DNA of 6,963 bases from positions 1 through 6,963 of the forward strand of contig DATJSO010000107.1 in assembly GCA_035504075.1 (NCBI GenBank), given 5' to 3'. Position 1 is the first letter of the stretch, and each line of letters opens with the position of its first letter. The translations under genes were made by a program, and so were the position numbers. Below are positions 1-5,159 of the stretch, one piece after another. The DNA comes from DATARH01 sp035504075 (lineage in GTDB: Bacteria; Pseudomonadota; Alphaproteobacteria; ATCC43930; CGMCC-115725). The notes under the pieces are model-generated. The model was not told the DNA's origin. It did no database searches and was given only the letters and a program-made list of their open reading frames with translations.

Positions 1-4
1 GATG

Positions 5-34
5 GAGGGGGCCGGCGCCGCAACCGCCCCCCTC
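5..34. repeat. GC-rich inverted repeat at the window's left edge
   Basis: GAGGGGG (5-11) can pair with CCCCCTC (28-34), a 7-bp stem around a 16-nt GC-rich loop. It lies upstream of the ABC ATPase start. No T-run follows on either strand, so it is not a textbook intrinsic terminator. It might be the end structure of an upstream gene outside the window, or an mRNA leader hairpin. The stretch 1-95 shows no convincing coding signal. Confidence 0.3.
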
Positions 35-95
35 TGCGCATGCCGTTCGACAACCGCATTGCCGGCCGCGGCGCCGGCCGAAAAGGGACTGAAAT

Positions 96-1196
96 ATGGC
101 GCAAGTCGCGCTGCGCAAGATCGTCAAGATGTTCGATAAGACGCCGGCGGTTCAGGGGATCGATCTCGACATCGCCGATCGCGAATTCGTCGTGCTGGTC
201 GGCCCGTCCGGCTGCGGCAAGACGACGACGCTGCGGATGGTCGCGGGGCTCGAAGAGGCAACCTCGGGCGAGATTTACATCGGCGACCAGCTGGTCAACG
301 ACGTGCCGCCGAAGGACCGCGACATTGCGATGGTGTTTCAGAACTACGCGCTCTATCCGCACATGACGGTGTTCGAGAACATGTCGTTCGGGTTGCGGCT
401 GCGGCACATTCCGAAGAGCGAGATCAAGGCGCGGGTCGAAGATGCGGCGCGCATTCTCGACATCACGGATCTGCTGCATCGCCAGCCGAAGCAGCTGTCG
501 GGCGGCCAGCGCCAGCGGGTGGCGATGGGCCGGGCGATCGTGCGTCACCCGAAGGTGTTCCTGTTCGACGAGCCGCTGTCGAACCTCGATGCCAAACTGC
601 GCGTCCAGATGCGCACGGAGATCAAGAAAGTTCATCAGAAGGTGACGACGACAACCGTCTATGTGACCCACGACCAGATCGAGGCGATGACGCTCGCCGA
701 TCGGGTCGTCGTCATGAACGGCGGCAAGATCGAGCAGATCGGCAGCCCTTTCGAAGTCTACCATGCGCCGAAGACGCGATTTGTTGCCGGCTTTATCGGC
801 TCGCCGGCGATGAATTTTCTACCCTGCCGGCTCCTCGCCAACGGCAGCGGCCTGGCGGTTCGCCTGTCCGAAACGCTGAACCTGCCGGTGCCGACGGACC
901 GCACCGATCGCTACCGGGCGCATGTCGGCCGCGAGTTGAATTTCGGCTTGCGCCCGGAAGACCTCATCGAAAAGCGCAGCGCCGATTTGCCGGCCGGCTG
1001 CGCCGCTTTTGAGGTGCTGCTCGACGTCGTCGAGCCGATGGGCATGGAGACGATGGTCTATTTCGTCGTCGATGGGGTTGAAGTGTGCGGCCGCGTCAAT
1101 CCGGCCGCCGCCGGCAAAGCCGGCGAGAGAATGCCGCTCGTCGCCGATCTCAATCATATGCACCTGATCGACCCGCGCACCGACCAGGTGCTGTAG
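96..1196 (+). CDS. Carbohydrate-type ABC transporter ATP-binding protein (MalK/UgpC family)
   Basis: This is the cytoplasmic ATPase of an ABC importer, 366 aa, the usual length for the MalK/UgpC/SmoK group, which powers uptake of sugars, polyols or glycerol-3-phosphate. All motifs are intact: Walker A GPSGCGKTT (36-44), Q-loop Gln82 in VFQNYALYPHMTV, signature LSGGQRQR (134-141), Walker B VFLFDEP (154-160), D-loop SNLD (162-165) and switch His192 in YVTHD. After about residue 235 follows the TOBE/MOBE-type regulatory domain, with the family landmarks GFIGSPAMNF and FGLRPEDL. The ATG is preceded by an AGGGA ribosome site (84-88). No permease or solute-binding protein gene is in view; they are probably upstream, since this ATPase usually sits with or after them. 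Two SDR genes follow, the first starting 30 bp after this stop, so the substrate is probably a sugar, polyol or sugar acid. The exact substrate cannot be read from the ATPase. Confidence 0.95.
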   Translation: MAQVALRKIVKMFDKTPAVQGIDLDIADREFVVLVGPSGCGKTTTLRMVAGLEEATSGEIYIGDQLVNDVPPKDRDIAMVFQNYALYPHMTVFENMSFGLRLRHIPKSEIKARVEDAARILDITDLLHRQPKQLSGGQRQRVAMGRAIVRHPKVFLFDEPLSNLDAKLRVQMRTEIKKVHQKVTTTTVYVTHDQIEAMTLADRVVVMNGGKIEQIGSPFEVYHAPKTRFVAGFIGSPAMNFLPCRLLANGSGLAVRLSETLNLPVPTDRTDRYRAHVGRELNFGLRPEDLIEKRSADLPAGCAAFEVLLDVVEPMGMETMVYFVVDGVEVCGRVNPAAAGKAGERMPLVADLNHMHLIDPRTDQVL

Positions 1197-1226
1197 TCGG
1201 ATCTCTATGCGTTGGAGGTCAGGCCA

Positions 1227-1988
1227 ATGATCGACGTGCAGGACAAGGTTGTCGCGATCACCGGGGCGGCGCGTGGGTTGGGGCAGGAATTTGCCGCCAG
1301 CCTTGGCGCGGCCGGGGCCAGGGTGATTGCGGCCGACGTCAACGATTGCCGCGCGACGGTTGATCTCGTCACCGCCGCCGGCGGCCAGGGCATTGCCGCC
1401 CGGCTGGACGTGACCGACGCCGCTGCCTGCCGGGAAGTCGTGGCAGAAGCGCTCCACGCGTTCGGCCGGCTCGATGCGCTTATCAACAACGCCGCGCTCT
1501 ACGGCGCGCTGCATGGCGGCCGCTTCGACGCAATCGCCGAGGCGGAATGGGATGCGGCGATGGCGGTCAACGTCAAGGGCATCTGGAACTGCTGCAAGGC
1601 GGCCGTGCCGGCGATGCGCCAGGCGGGCGGGGGCAGCATCATCAACATCGCCTCGCTCGCCGCGACCTATGGCATGCCGTTCGGGCTGCACTACACGACC
1701 TCGAAGGCGGCGGTGATCGGGCTGACGCGCGGCCTGGCGCGCGAATTGGGGCGCGACCGCATCCGCGTCAATGCGCTGGCGCCGAGCGCCGTCGTCACCG
1801 AAGGAACCCGCGAGTTTTTCGGCGGCAGGCTGGAGCGTGCGCTGGAGACGATCAAGCTGGGCCAGACGCTGCAGCGCAACCTGATGCCGGAAGACCTCGC
1901 CGGCACCGTCATGTGGCTCATCTCCGACGCAAGCGGCTTTGTGACCGGCCAGACGATCGCGGTGGATGGCGGCACGGTGATGCTGTGA
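1227..1988 (+). CDS. Short-chain dehydrogenase/reductase (SDR), classical type
   Basis: An NAD(P)-dependent oxidoreductase of the classical SDR family, 253 aa, typical length. The Rossmann nucleotide motif TGAARGLG (12-19) is intact. Asp37, at the end of the second beta strand (AADVN), favours NAD(H) over NADP(H). NNAA (87-90), Asn115, Ser143, Tyr156 and Lys160 (YTTSK) complete the catalytic tetrad. The C-terminus has the usual SDASGFVTGQTIAVDGG segment. The ATG is chosen because GGAGG (1214-1218) lies 8 nt upstream; the frame is open five codons further, to a TTG at 1212, but that would bury the ribosome site. It follows the ABC ATPase by 30 bp and overlaps the next SDR by 4 bp, so the three are very likely co-transcribed. 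A role oxidising an imported sugar or polyol, or its derivative, is inferred from context; SDR substrate specificity is not readable here. Confidence 0.93.
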   Translation: MIDVQDKVVAITGAARGLGQEFAASLGAAGARVIAADVNDCRATVDLVTAAGGQGIAARLDVTDAAACREVVAEALHAFGRLDALINNAALYGALHGGRFDAIAEAEWDAAMAVNVKGIWNCCKAAVPAMRQAGGGSIINIASLAATYGMPFGLHYTTSKAAVIGLTRGLARELGRDRIRVNALAPSAVVTEGTREFFGGRLERALETIKLGQTLQRNLMPEDLAGTVMWLISDASGFVTGQTIAVDGGTVML

Positions 1989-2746
1989 GGCCGCAGCTGG
2001 CGGGCAAAGCGGCACTGATCGCCGGCGCCGGCGGCGGCATCTGCCGGGCGATTGCGCTCGCCTTTGCCGGTGACGGCGCCGCCGTCGCCTGCGCCGATAT
2101 CGATCCCGCCGCGGCGGCGGAAACCGCCCGCCTCGTCGAAGCGGCGGGCGGGCGGGCTCTGTCGTGTTCATGCGACGTGGCACGCGAGGCCGACACGCTG
2201 GCCGCCGCGGCCGCGACGGGCCGTGCGTTCGGGCGGCTCGACATCCTGGTCAGCGGCGCCGCGCCCTATGACCCGAGCGGCAGCGTGCTCGATGTCGGTC
2301 TCGGCGATTGGCAGCGCGTCCTCGACATCAACCTGACCGGCGCCTTCCTGCTGTCGCGCGCGGCGCTGCCGCTGATGATCGCCGGCGGCGGCGGCTCGAT
2401 CATCTTCATCGCCTCGCAACTGGGTCGCGTCGGCAGCGGCGGACGCGCCGCCTATTGCGCGACAAAGGGCGCCCTGGTCCAGCTCGCCAAGGTCATGGCG
2501 ATCGACCATGCGGCGCAGAACATCCGGGTGAATACGCTGTCGCCCGGCGCGGTCGAGACCGAGCGGCTGCTGCGGCGCTACGGCACTTTCGCCGCGGCCA
2601 ACGACGCGCTTGGCGCAAAGCACCTGGCGGGCCGCCTCGGACGGCCGGACGAGATCGCCGCGGCCGCGGTGTTTCTCGCCAGCGATGCGGCGAGTTTCGT
2701 GACGGGCAGCGACCTCCTCGTCGACGGCGGCTATACGGCGATCTGA
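1985..2746 (+). CDS. Second SDR-family oxidoreductase, with atypical cofactor motif
   Basis: A second SDR, 253 aa, in the frame beginning with GTG at 1985; its start overlaps the previous stop (GTGA), indicating translational coupling. The frame stays open far upstream inside the first SDR, but homology begins at LAGKAALIAGAGGG, which supports this GTG. Catalytic residues are present: Asn116, Ser144 (FIAS), Tyr157 and Lys161 (YCATK). Asp38 (CADID) suggests NAD(H). The C-terminus reads SDAASFVTGSDLLVDGG as in family members. Two motifs deviate. The usual TGxxxGxG is AGAGGGIC (13-20), losing the first Thr and the last Gly, and the usual NNAG is SGAA (90-93). The active-site Ser, Tyr and Lys remain, so it may still be active, perhaps with altered cofactor binding. 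It probably acts on the same pathway as its neighbour. Its stop is 9 bp from the convergent stop of the next gene. Confidence 0.92.
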   Translation: MRPQLAGKAALIAGAGGGICRAIALAFAGDGAAVACADIDPAAAAETARLVEAAGGRALSCSCDVAREADTLAAAAATGRAFGRLDILVSGAAPYDPSGSVLDVGLGDWQRVLDINLTGAFLLSRAALPLMIAGGGGSIIFIASQLGRVGSGGRAAYCATKGALVQLAKVMAIDHAAQNIRVNTLSPGAVETERLLRRYGTFAAANDALGAKHLAGRLGRPDEIAAAAVFLASDAASFVTGSDLLVDGGYTAI

Positions 2747-2755
2747 CACGGCCGA

Positions 2756-3562
2756 TTACGCCCGCAACACGTCTTCTACCGTGCCGTCCGAAGCGATAGC
2801 GGCGGCCAATAGCGGGCCGCCGCGGCCGGCGCCGGCATCGAGCGAGATTGCGAATTCGCCGTCGACGAGGCCGCGCCGCTGCCGGTCGAAGCCGCGGATC
2901 ACCCGGCGGAAGCCGGCAAACGGCGCCTCGAGGGCGAGGATGTCGCGCCCGCCCCACCAGAACGCGTCGCCTTGCGCCGCCAGCGGCCGCGACGGGTCGA
3001 GCCCGGCATGGACAAACAAGAGGCCGCCCTCGCCGGTCAGCGCCGCATGGCGCAGCCCGGCAAACAGCCTCGTATGGCCCGGCGAAGCGTTCATCGCATC
3101 GCGCAAAGCGCTCGTCCAACGGGTGATCGTCCGCGGGCCGTCGCGCGTCGCGGCGAAACCGTGACGCAGATTGCCGCCATACGCGGCAATCGTCGCATCA
3201 ATGCCTTCGCGCACCATCCATTCCAGCACCTCGCCGGGATTGGGGGCGAATTGCAGCTGCAGCAGCTTCTGCCACATTTCTTCCTGCGCGCCGCGCAGAT
3301 ACGCGACGTCGCAGGCATAGGCGTTCCGCCGCGCCAGGAGACGGCAGCGGAAATCGAGCAGTTCGTCGATTGCGGCCGCGACGGCGGCGCCGCGCCCGAG
3401 ATAGTTGCCGAGATAGACGATGCGGTCGCCATCGGCGATGCGGTCGGCGATCAGGTCATGCAGGCACCGCAGCCGCTCCGCCTCGCCATGCACGCTGGCA
3501 ACCGCCCACACTCGCCGCGCGGAACTCAACCAGGCGAATTTTGCCGCTGCGGCGTCGTTCAA
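2756..3562 (-). CDS. PPP-type metallophosphatase-fold protein with degenerate active site (probable pseudophosphatase)
   Basis: About 268 aa from a TTG at 3562 (start uncertain). It aligns by eye along its whole length with bacterial PPP-type Ser/Thr phosphatases (usually about 220-270 aa): RRVWAVASVHG for the first strand, YLGNYLGRG, YLRGAQEEM, a central W-x3-G-x6-YGG stretch, LLFVHAGLDPSRPLAAQ and RRVIRGFDR. The metal and catalytic residues are mostly gone: GDxHG is ASVHG (Asp to Ser; His25 kept), GDxxDRG is GNYLGRG (52-58; both Asp lost), GNHE is GAQE (91-94) and the last HGH is RGF (223-225). Only His25 and His185 (VHAG) remain. The frame is open with no stop or shift, so loss of activity with retention of the fold is the best reading. 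An ATG at 3881-3883 is also in frame but lies deep inside carD; GTG at 3511 is a shorter alternative start. No strong ribosome site is seen. It lies 40 bp after carD on the same strand, probably in one operon. Its function is unknown. Confidence 0.82.
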   Translation of the reverse strand: MNDAAAAKFAWLSSARRVWAVASVHGEAERLRCLHDLIADRIADGDRIVYLGNYLGRGAAVAAAIDELLDFRCRLLARRNAYACDVAYLRGAQEEMWQKLLQLQFAPNPGEVLEWMVREGIDATIAAYGGNLRHGFAATRDGPRTITRWTSALRDAMNASPGHTRLFAGLRHAALTGEGGLLFVHAGLDPSRPLAAQGDAFWWGGRDILALEAPFAGFRRVIRGFDRQRRGLVDGEFAISLDAGAGRGGPLLAAAIASDGTVEDVLRA

Positions 3563-3602
3563 TGTCAGGGGATCCGGCGCGGCCGTGCGCGCGAGCCGAA
3601 GC

Positions 3603-4100
3603 TCAGGCCGACAGCAACTGCTCAACGCGCTGGGTCGCCGTCGACTCGTCGATCCGCTCGACTGCGGCAAACTCGCGCACCAGCCGGTCGAGCGCCGCCT
3701 GGTAGATCTGGCGCTCGCTGTAGGACTGCTCGGGTTGCCCCGTGTTGCGGAACAGGTCGCGTACGACCTCCGCAATCGAGGCGGGATCGCCGGAGGCGAT
3801 CTTGGCTTGGTATTCCTGGGCGCGGCGGCTCCACATCGTGCGCTTGGCGCGCGAACGGCCGCGCAGTTTCGCCAGCGCCGCATCCATCTCCTTGCGGCTC
3901 GACAGCCTGCGCAGACCCGACACCTTGGCTTTAGCCAGCGGCACCCGCAGCGTCATGCGGTCCTTGTCGAAAATGACGACGAAGACGCTGAGCGTATGGC
4001 CGGCGATTTCCTGCGTCTCGATGGCGGTGATCTTGCCCACACCGTGAGTGGGATAGACCACCAGATCGCCTGTCGCGAATGACATCTTCTCGGCCGTCAT
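3603..4100 (-). CDS. carD: CarD/CdnL-family RNA polymerase-binding transcription regulator
   Basis: 165 aa, the normal size for the family. CarD/CdnL proteins bind the RNA polymerase beta subunit through an N-terminal Tudor-like domain and use a C-terminal helical domain to stabilise the open promoter complex, notably at rRNA and growth-related promoters. Seen here: the N-terminal domain, with FATGDLVVYPTHGVGKI at 8-24 and MTLRVPLAKA at 49-58; then a basic helical region with MWSRRAQEY (89-97), whose Trp90 corresponds to the conserved minor-groove wedge tryptophan. The remainder is helical, ending VEQLLSA. The ATG at 4100 gives the usual short lead before the first strand; an in-frame ATG five codons on (4085) is possible. 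Its 5' spacer is 520 bp long and hairpin-rich. Upstream on the same strand is fdxA; downstream is the phosphatase-like gene. Family assignment is firm; target genes cannot be told. Confidence 0.95.
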   Translation of the reverse strand: MTAEKMSFATGDLVVYPTHGVGKITAIETQEIAGHTLSVFVVIFDKDRMTLRVPLAKAKVSGLRRLSSRKEMDAALAKLRGRSRAKRTMWSRRAQEYQAKIASGDPASIAEVVRDLFRNTGQPEQSYSERQIYQAALDRLVREFAAVERIDESTATQRVEQLLSA

Positions 4101-4246
4101 ATTCGTTTCTCACGCAATCGACCCGACTGGCGCAACGCGATGGGCTTCCGGGGGCCGCCGACCGCGCTCAGCTGCGCGGCGACCCGTCCACACCACAACG
4201 ACGAGCGCGGAAACCGAAGGGGGAGGCGTCGTTAGCGCCGGTCATC

Positions 4247-4252
4247 AATATA
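4247..4252 (-). promoter_or_regulatory. Possible -10 box for carD
   Basis: On the minus strand, TATATT (4252 to 4247) is an AT island in very GC-rich sequence, about 147 bp before the carD ATG. No good -35 hexamer lies 16-18 bp upstream (the hexamer at that distance is TGGTCC). If used, transcription would start near 4240, at the edge of the proximal arm of the 11-bp inverted repeat. It is a candidate only. Confidence 0.22.
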
Positions 4253-4289
4253 TCACGAAGCGTCGGCGGGGACCAGCAGGTCAGCCATG

Positions 4290-4312
4290 TCCGGCCGGCA
4301 AACCCGGCCGGA
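4290..4312. repeat. Perfect hairpin, 9-bp stem, 5-nt loop
   Basis: TCCGGCCGG (4290-4298), loop CAAAC, CCGGCCGGA (4304-4312). It is a very stable stem in the fdxA-carD spacer. No T-run follows on either strand, so a rho-independent terminator is unlikely. It could be a REP-like palindrome or an RNA structure in the carD leader or fdxA tail. Confidence 0.55.
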
Positions 4313-4375
4313 ACGGCCCGGCGATCTGCGCGCCCGCCGAAGCCGGACGGCGCTAACGCAGTGTCCCGCCGGCTT

Positions 4376-4387
4376 GACCCGCGGGTC
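4376..4387. repeat. 12-bp perfect palindrome
   Basis: GACCCGCGGGTC is self-complementary. The CGGGTC at 4397-4402 can also pair with the left half (GACCCG, 4376-4381), giving an alternative stem. It is part of the palindrome-rich fdxA-carD spacer. It may be a fragment of a dispersed intergenic repeat or a dyad for a DNA-binding protein. Confidence 0.4.
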
Positions 4388-4408
4388 TGGAGTGGCCGGG
4401 TCAGGCCC

Positions 4409-4430
4409 ACGGCCTGCCGGGCCAGGCCGT
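4409..4430. repeat. Perfect hairpin, 8-bp stem, 6-nt loop
   Basis: ACGGCCTG (4409-4416), loop CCGGGC, CAGGCCGT (4423-4430). It is the second strong stem in the spacer downstream of fdxA. It lacks a T-run on both strands. It could protect the fdxA mRNA 3' end or belong to a dispersed repeat. Confidence 0.5.
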
Positions 4431-4473
4431 CCACGTCTGCGAATTATCGAACAAGCCGCCCGGAATGACGCGG

Positions 4474-4496
4474 GTGGCCGGATCACGTGCGGCCAC
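4474..4496. repeat. Perfect hairpin, 7-bp stem, 9-nt loop
   Basis: GTGGCCG (4474-4480) pairs with CGGCCAC (4490-4496); the loop contains CACGTG. It lies about 125 bp after the fdxA stop on the minus strand. It is not followed by a clear T-run, so a terminator role is only weakly supported. Confidence 0.45.
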
Positions 4497-4620
4497 GGGG
4501 TCCTTTGAATTGAGCGCGCAACATAATTGCACACAACCCATTCGGCGGAACCAAACAGCCGTGGATCAGACCCGGCGATGACGGGCGTTGTGCAAGATGT
4601 ACGTGCAAACCGAAGCTGTT

Positions 4621-4953
4621 CTATCCTCCGGGTTTCGTGCTGAAGAACTTTTCGTACTTGTCCTCGACGCCCTTCCACTCGTCGGCGTCTTCCGGATAGG
4701 GTTTTTTGCGTGTGATGTTCGGCCAGTTGGCGGCGTATTCGCGATTGAGCCCGAGCCAGCGTTCGGCAGTCGGCTCGCTGTCCGGGATGATCGCTTCGGC
4801 CGGGCATTCGGGCTCGCAGACGCCGCAATCGATGCATTCATCCGGGTGGATGACGAGCATGTTCTCGCCTTCGTAGAAGCAATCCACCGGGCACACCTCA
4901 ACGCAATCCATGTATTTGCAGCGGATACATGCTTCGGTGACAACGTAGGTCAT
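4621..4953 (-). CDS. fdxA: 7-Fe ferredoxin FdxA ([3Fe-4S][4Fe-4S])
   Basis: A small cytoplasmic electron carrier of 110 aa, very close in pattern to Azotobacter-type ferredoxin I. Ligand assignment by family: Cys9, Cys17 and Cys50 for the 3Fe-4S cluster; Cys21, Cys40, Cys43 and Cys46 for the 4Fe-4S cluster. Extra Cys12 and Cys25 match the Cys11 and Cys24 positions of that protein. The core reads CKYMDCVEVCPVDCFYEG, then HPDECIDCGVCEPECPAEAI; the C-terminal tail WPNITRKK is also typical. ATG at 4953 is chosen because MTYVVTEAC is the family N-terminus and GAGGAAG (4965-4971) lies 11 nt upstream; the frame runs 13 codons further, with a Glu/Pro-rich lead unlike homologs. It is divergent from the glycosyltransferase-like gene and upstream of carD on the same strand, a pairing I recall from alphaproteobacteria. 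Its redox partner is unknown. Confidence 0.96.
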   Translation of the reverse strand: MTYVVTEACIRCKYMDCVEVCPVDCFYEGENMLVIHPDECIDCGVCEPECPAEAIIPDSEPTAERWLGLNREYAANWPNITRKKPYPEDADEWKGVEDKYEKFFSTKPGG

Positions 4954-5159
4954 GGCGTCGGGTTCTTCCTCGGGTTCGGGCCGGCTTCGCACGGCATCGA
5001 TACAGGGTGGCCGCGCCGTCGCCGGCAGGAAAAGGCCCGCCGTCCCCTAGCATGCGTCCGGGCGCTCGGCAAGCCTGCGCAGGCCCCGCCGTTTCGCGGA
5101 AGCGCGCGCCCGTTCGACCCGTTGTCATGCCGGCGGATCGCCGGGATGCGGAGTTTGGC

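Larger units (their letters stand above)
4230..4358. repeat. Long-spaced 11-bp perfect inverted repeat
   Basis: CGTTAGCGCCG at 4230-4240 is the exact reverse complement of CGGCGCTAACG at 4348-4358. The 107-bp interior contains a further 9-bp-stem hairpin. The arrangement could be the ends of a small non-autonomous element or a repeat unit, or paired protein-binding sites upstream of carD. No target-site duplication is visible in the flanks. Confidence 0.45.
4101..4620. other. 520-bp non-coding spacer between fdxA and carD, rich in palindromes
   Basis: No frame here has convincing protein character; short open frames on both strands are Arg/Pro/Gly-rich and run through hairpins. The spacer holds three strong hairpins (4290-4312, 4409-4430, 4474-4496), a 12-bp perfect palindrome GACCCGCGGGTC (4376-4387) and an 11-bp inverted repeat spaced about 107 bp (4230-4240 and 4348-4358). 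Two copies of a CCCGG-n2-ATGACG-like motif (near 4460 and 4571), and a GGGTCAAGC stretch on the minus strand near 4375-4385, resemble fragments of palindromic intergenic repeats dispersed in alphaproteobacterial genomes; that resemblance is from memory and unverified. The carD promoter probably lies here. Confidence 0.6.

Noticed and set aside
3..92. Possible 3' end of an upstream gene ending at TGA 90-92
   Set aside because: The frame is open, but its Pro/Arg-rich translation does not resemble the expected permease C-terminus, so there is no support for coding.
1547..1984. Upstream extension of the second SDR frame into the first SDR
   Set aside because: The extension is a Gly/Arg-rich out-of-frame shadow of the first SDR; SDR homology begins right after the GTG at 1985.
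819..2183. 454-codon open frame on the minus strand across the ABC ATPase and the SDR genes
   Set aside because: It lies antisense to well-supported genes, is rich in Arg, His and Ala with no recognisable motif, and is the expected by-product of high-GC codon use.
3563..3883. Upstream extension of the phosphatase-like frame across carD, starting at an ATG
   Set aside because: The added residues are Arg/Ser-rich and overlap the strongly supported carD frame on the same strand, so it is a shadow.
2972..3934. 320-codon plus-strand open frame opposite the phosphatase-like gene and carD
   Set aside because: It has no domain pattern and an Arg/Ala/Gly-rich composition. The minus-strand frames carry clear family signatures.
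4168..4434. Small minus-strand open frame (88 codons) in the fdxA-carD spacer
   Set aside because: It runs through several perfect hairpins, has biased Arg/Gly/Ala composition and no ribosome site that I can see.
4079..4468. 129-codon plus-strand open frame over the carD start and the spacer
   Set aside because: It overlaps the carD 5' end antisense and reads through the palindromes with no protein-like pattern.
4561..4620. Intrinsic terminator directly after fdxA
   Set aside because: Only a 4-bp stem (CCCG/CGGG around 4571-4585) and short direct GTGCAA repeats are present, with no stem followed by a T-run on the minus strand.
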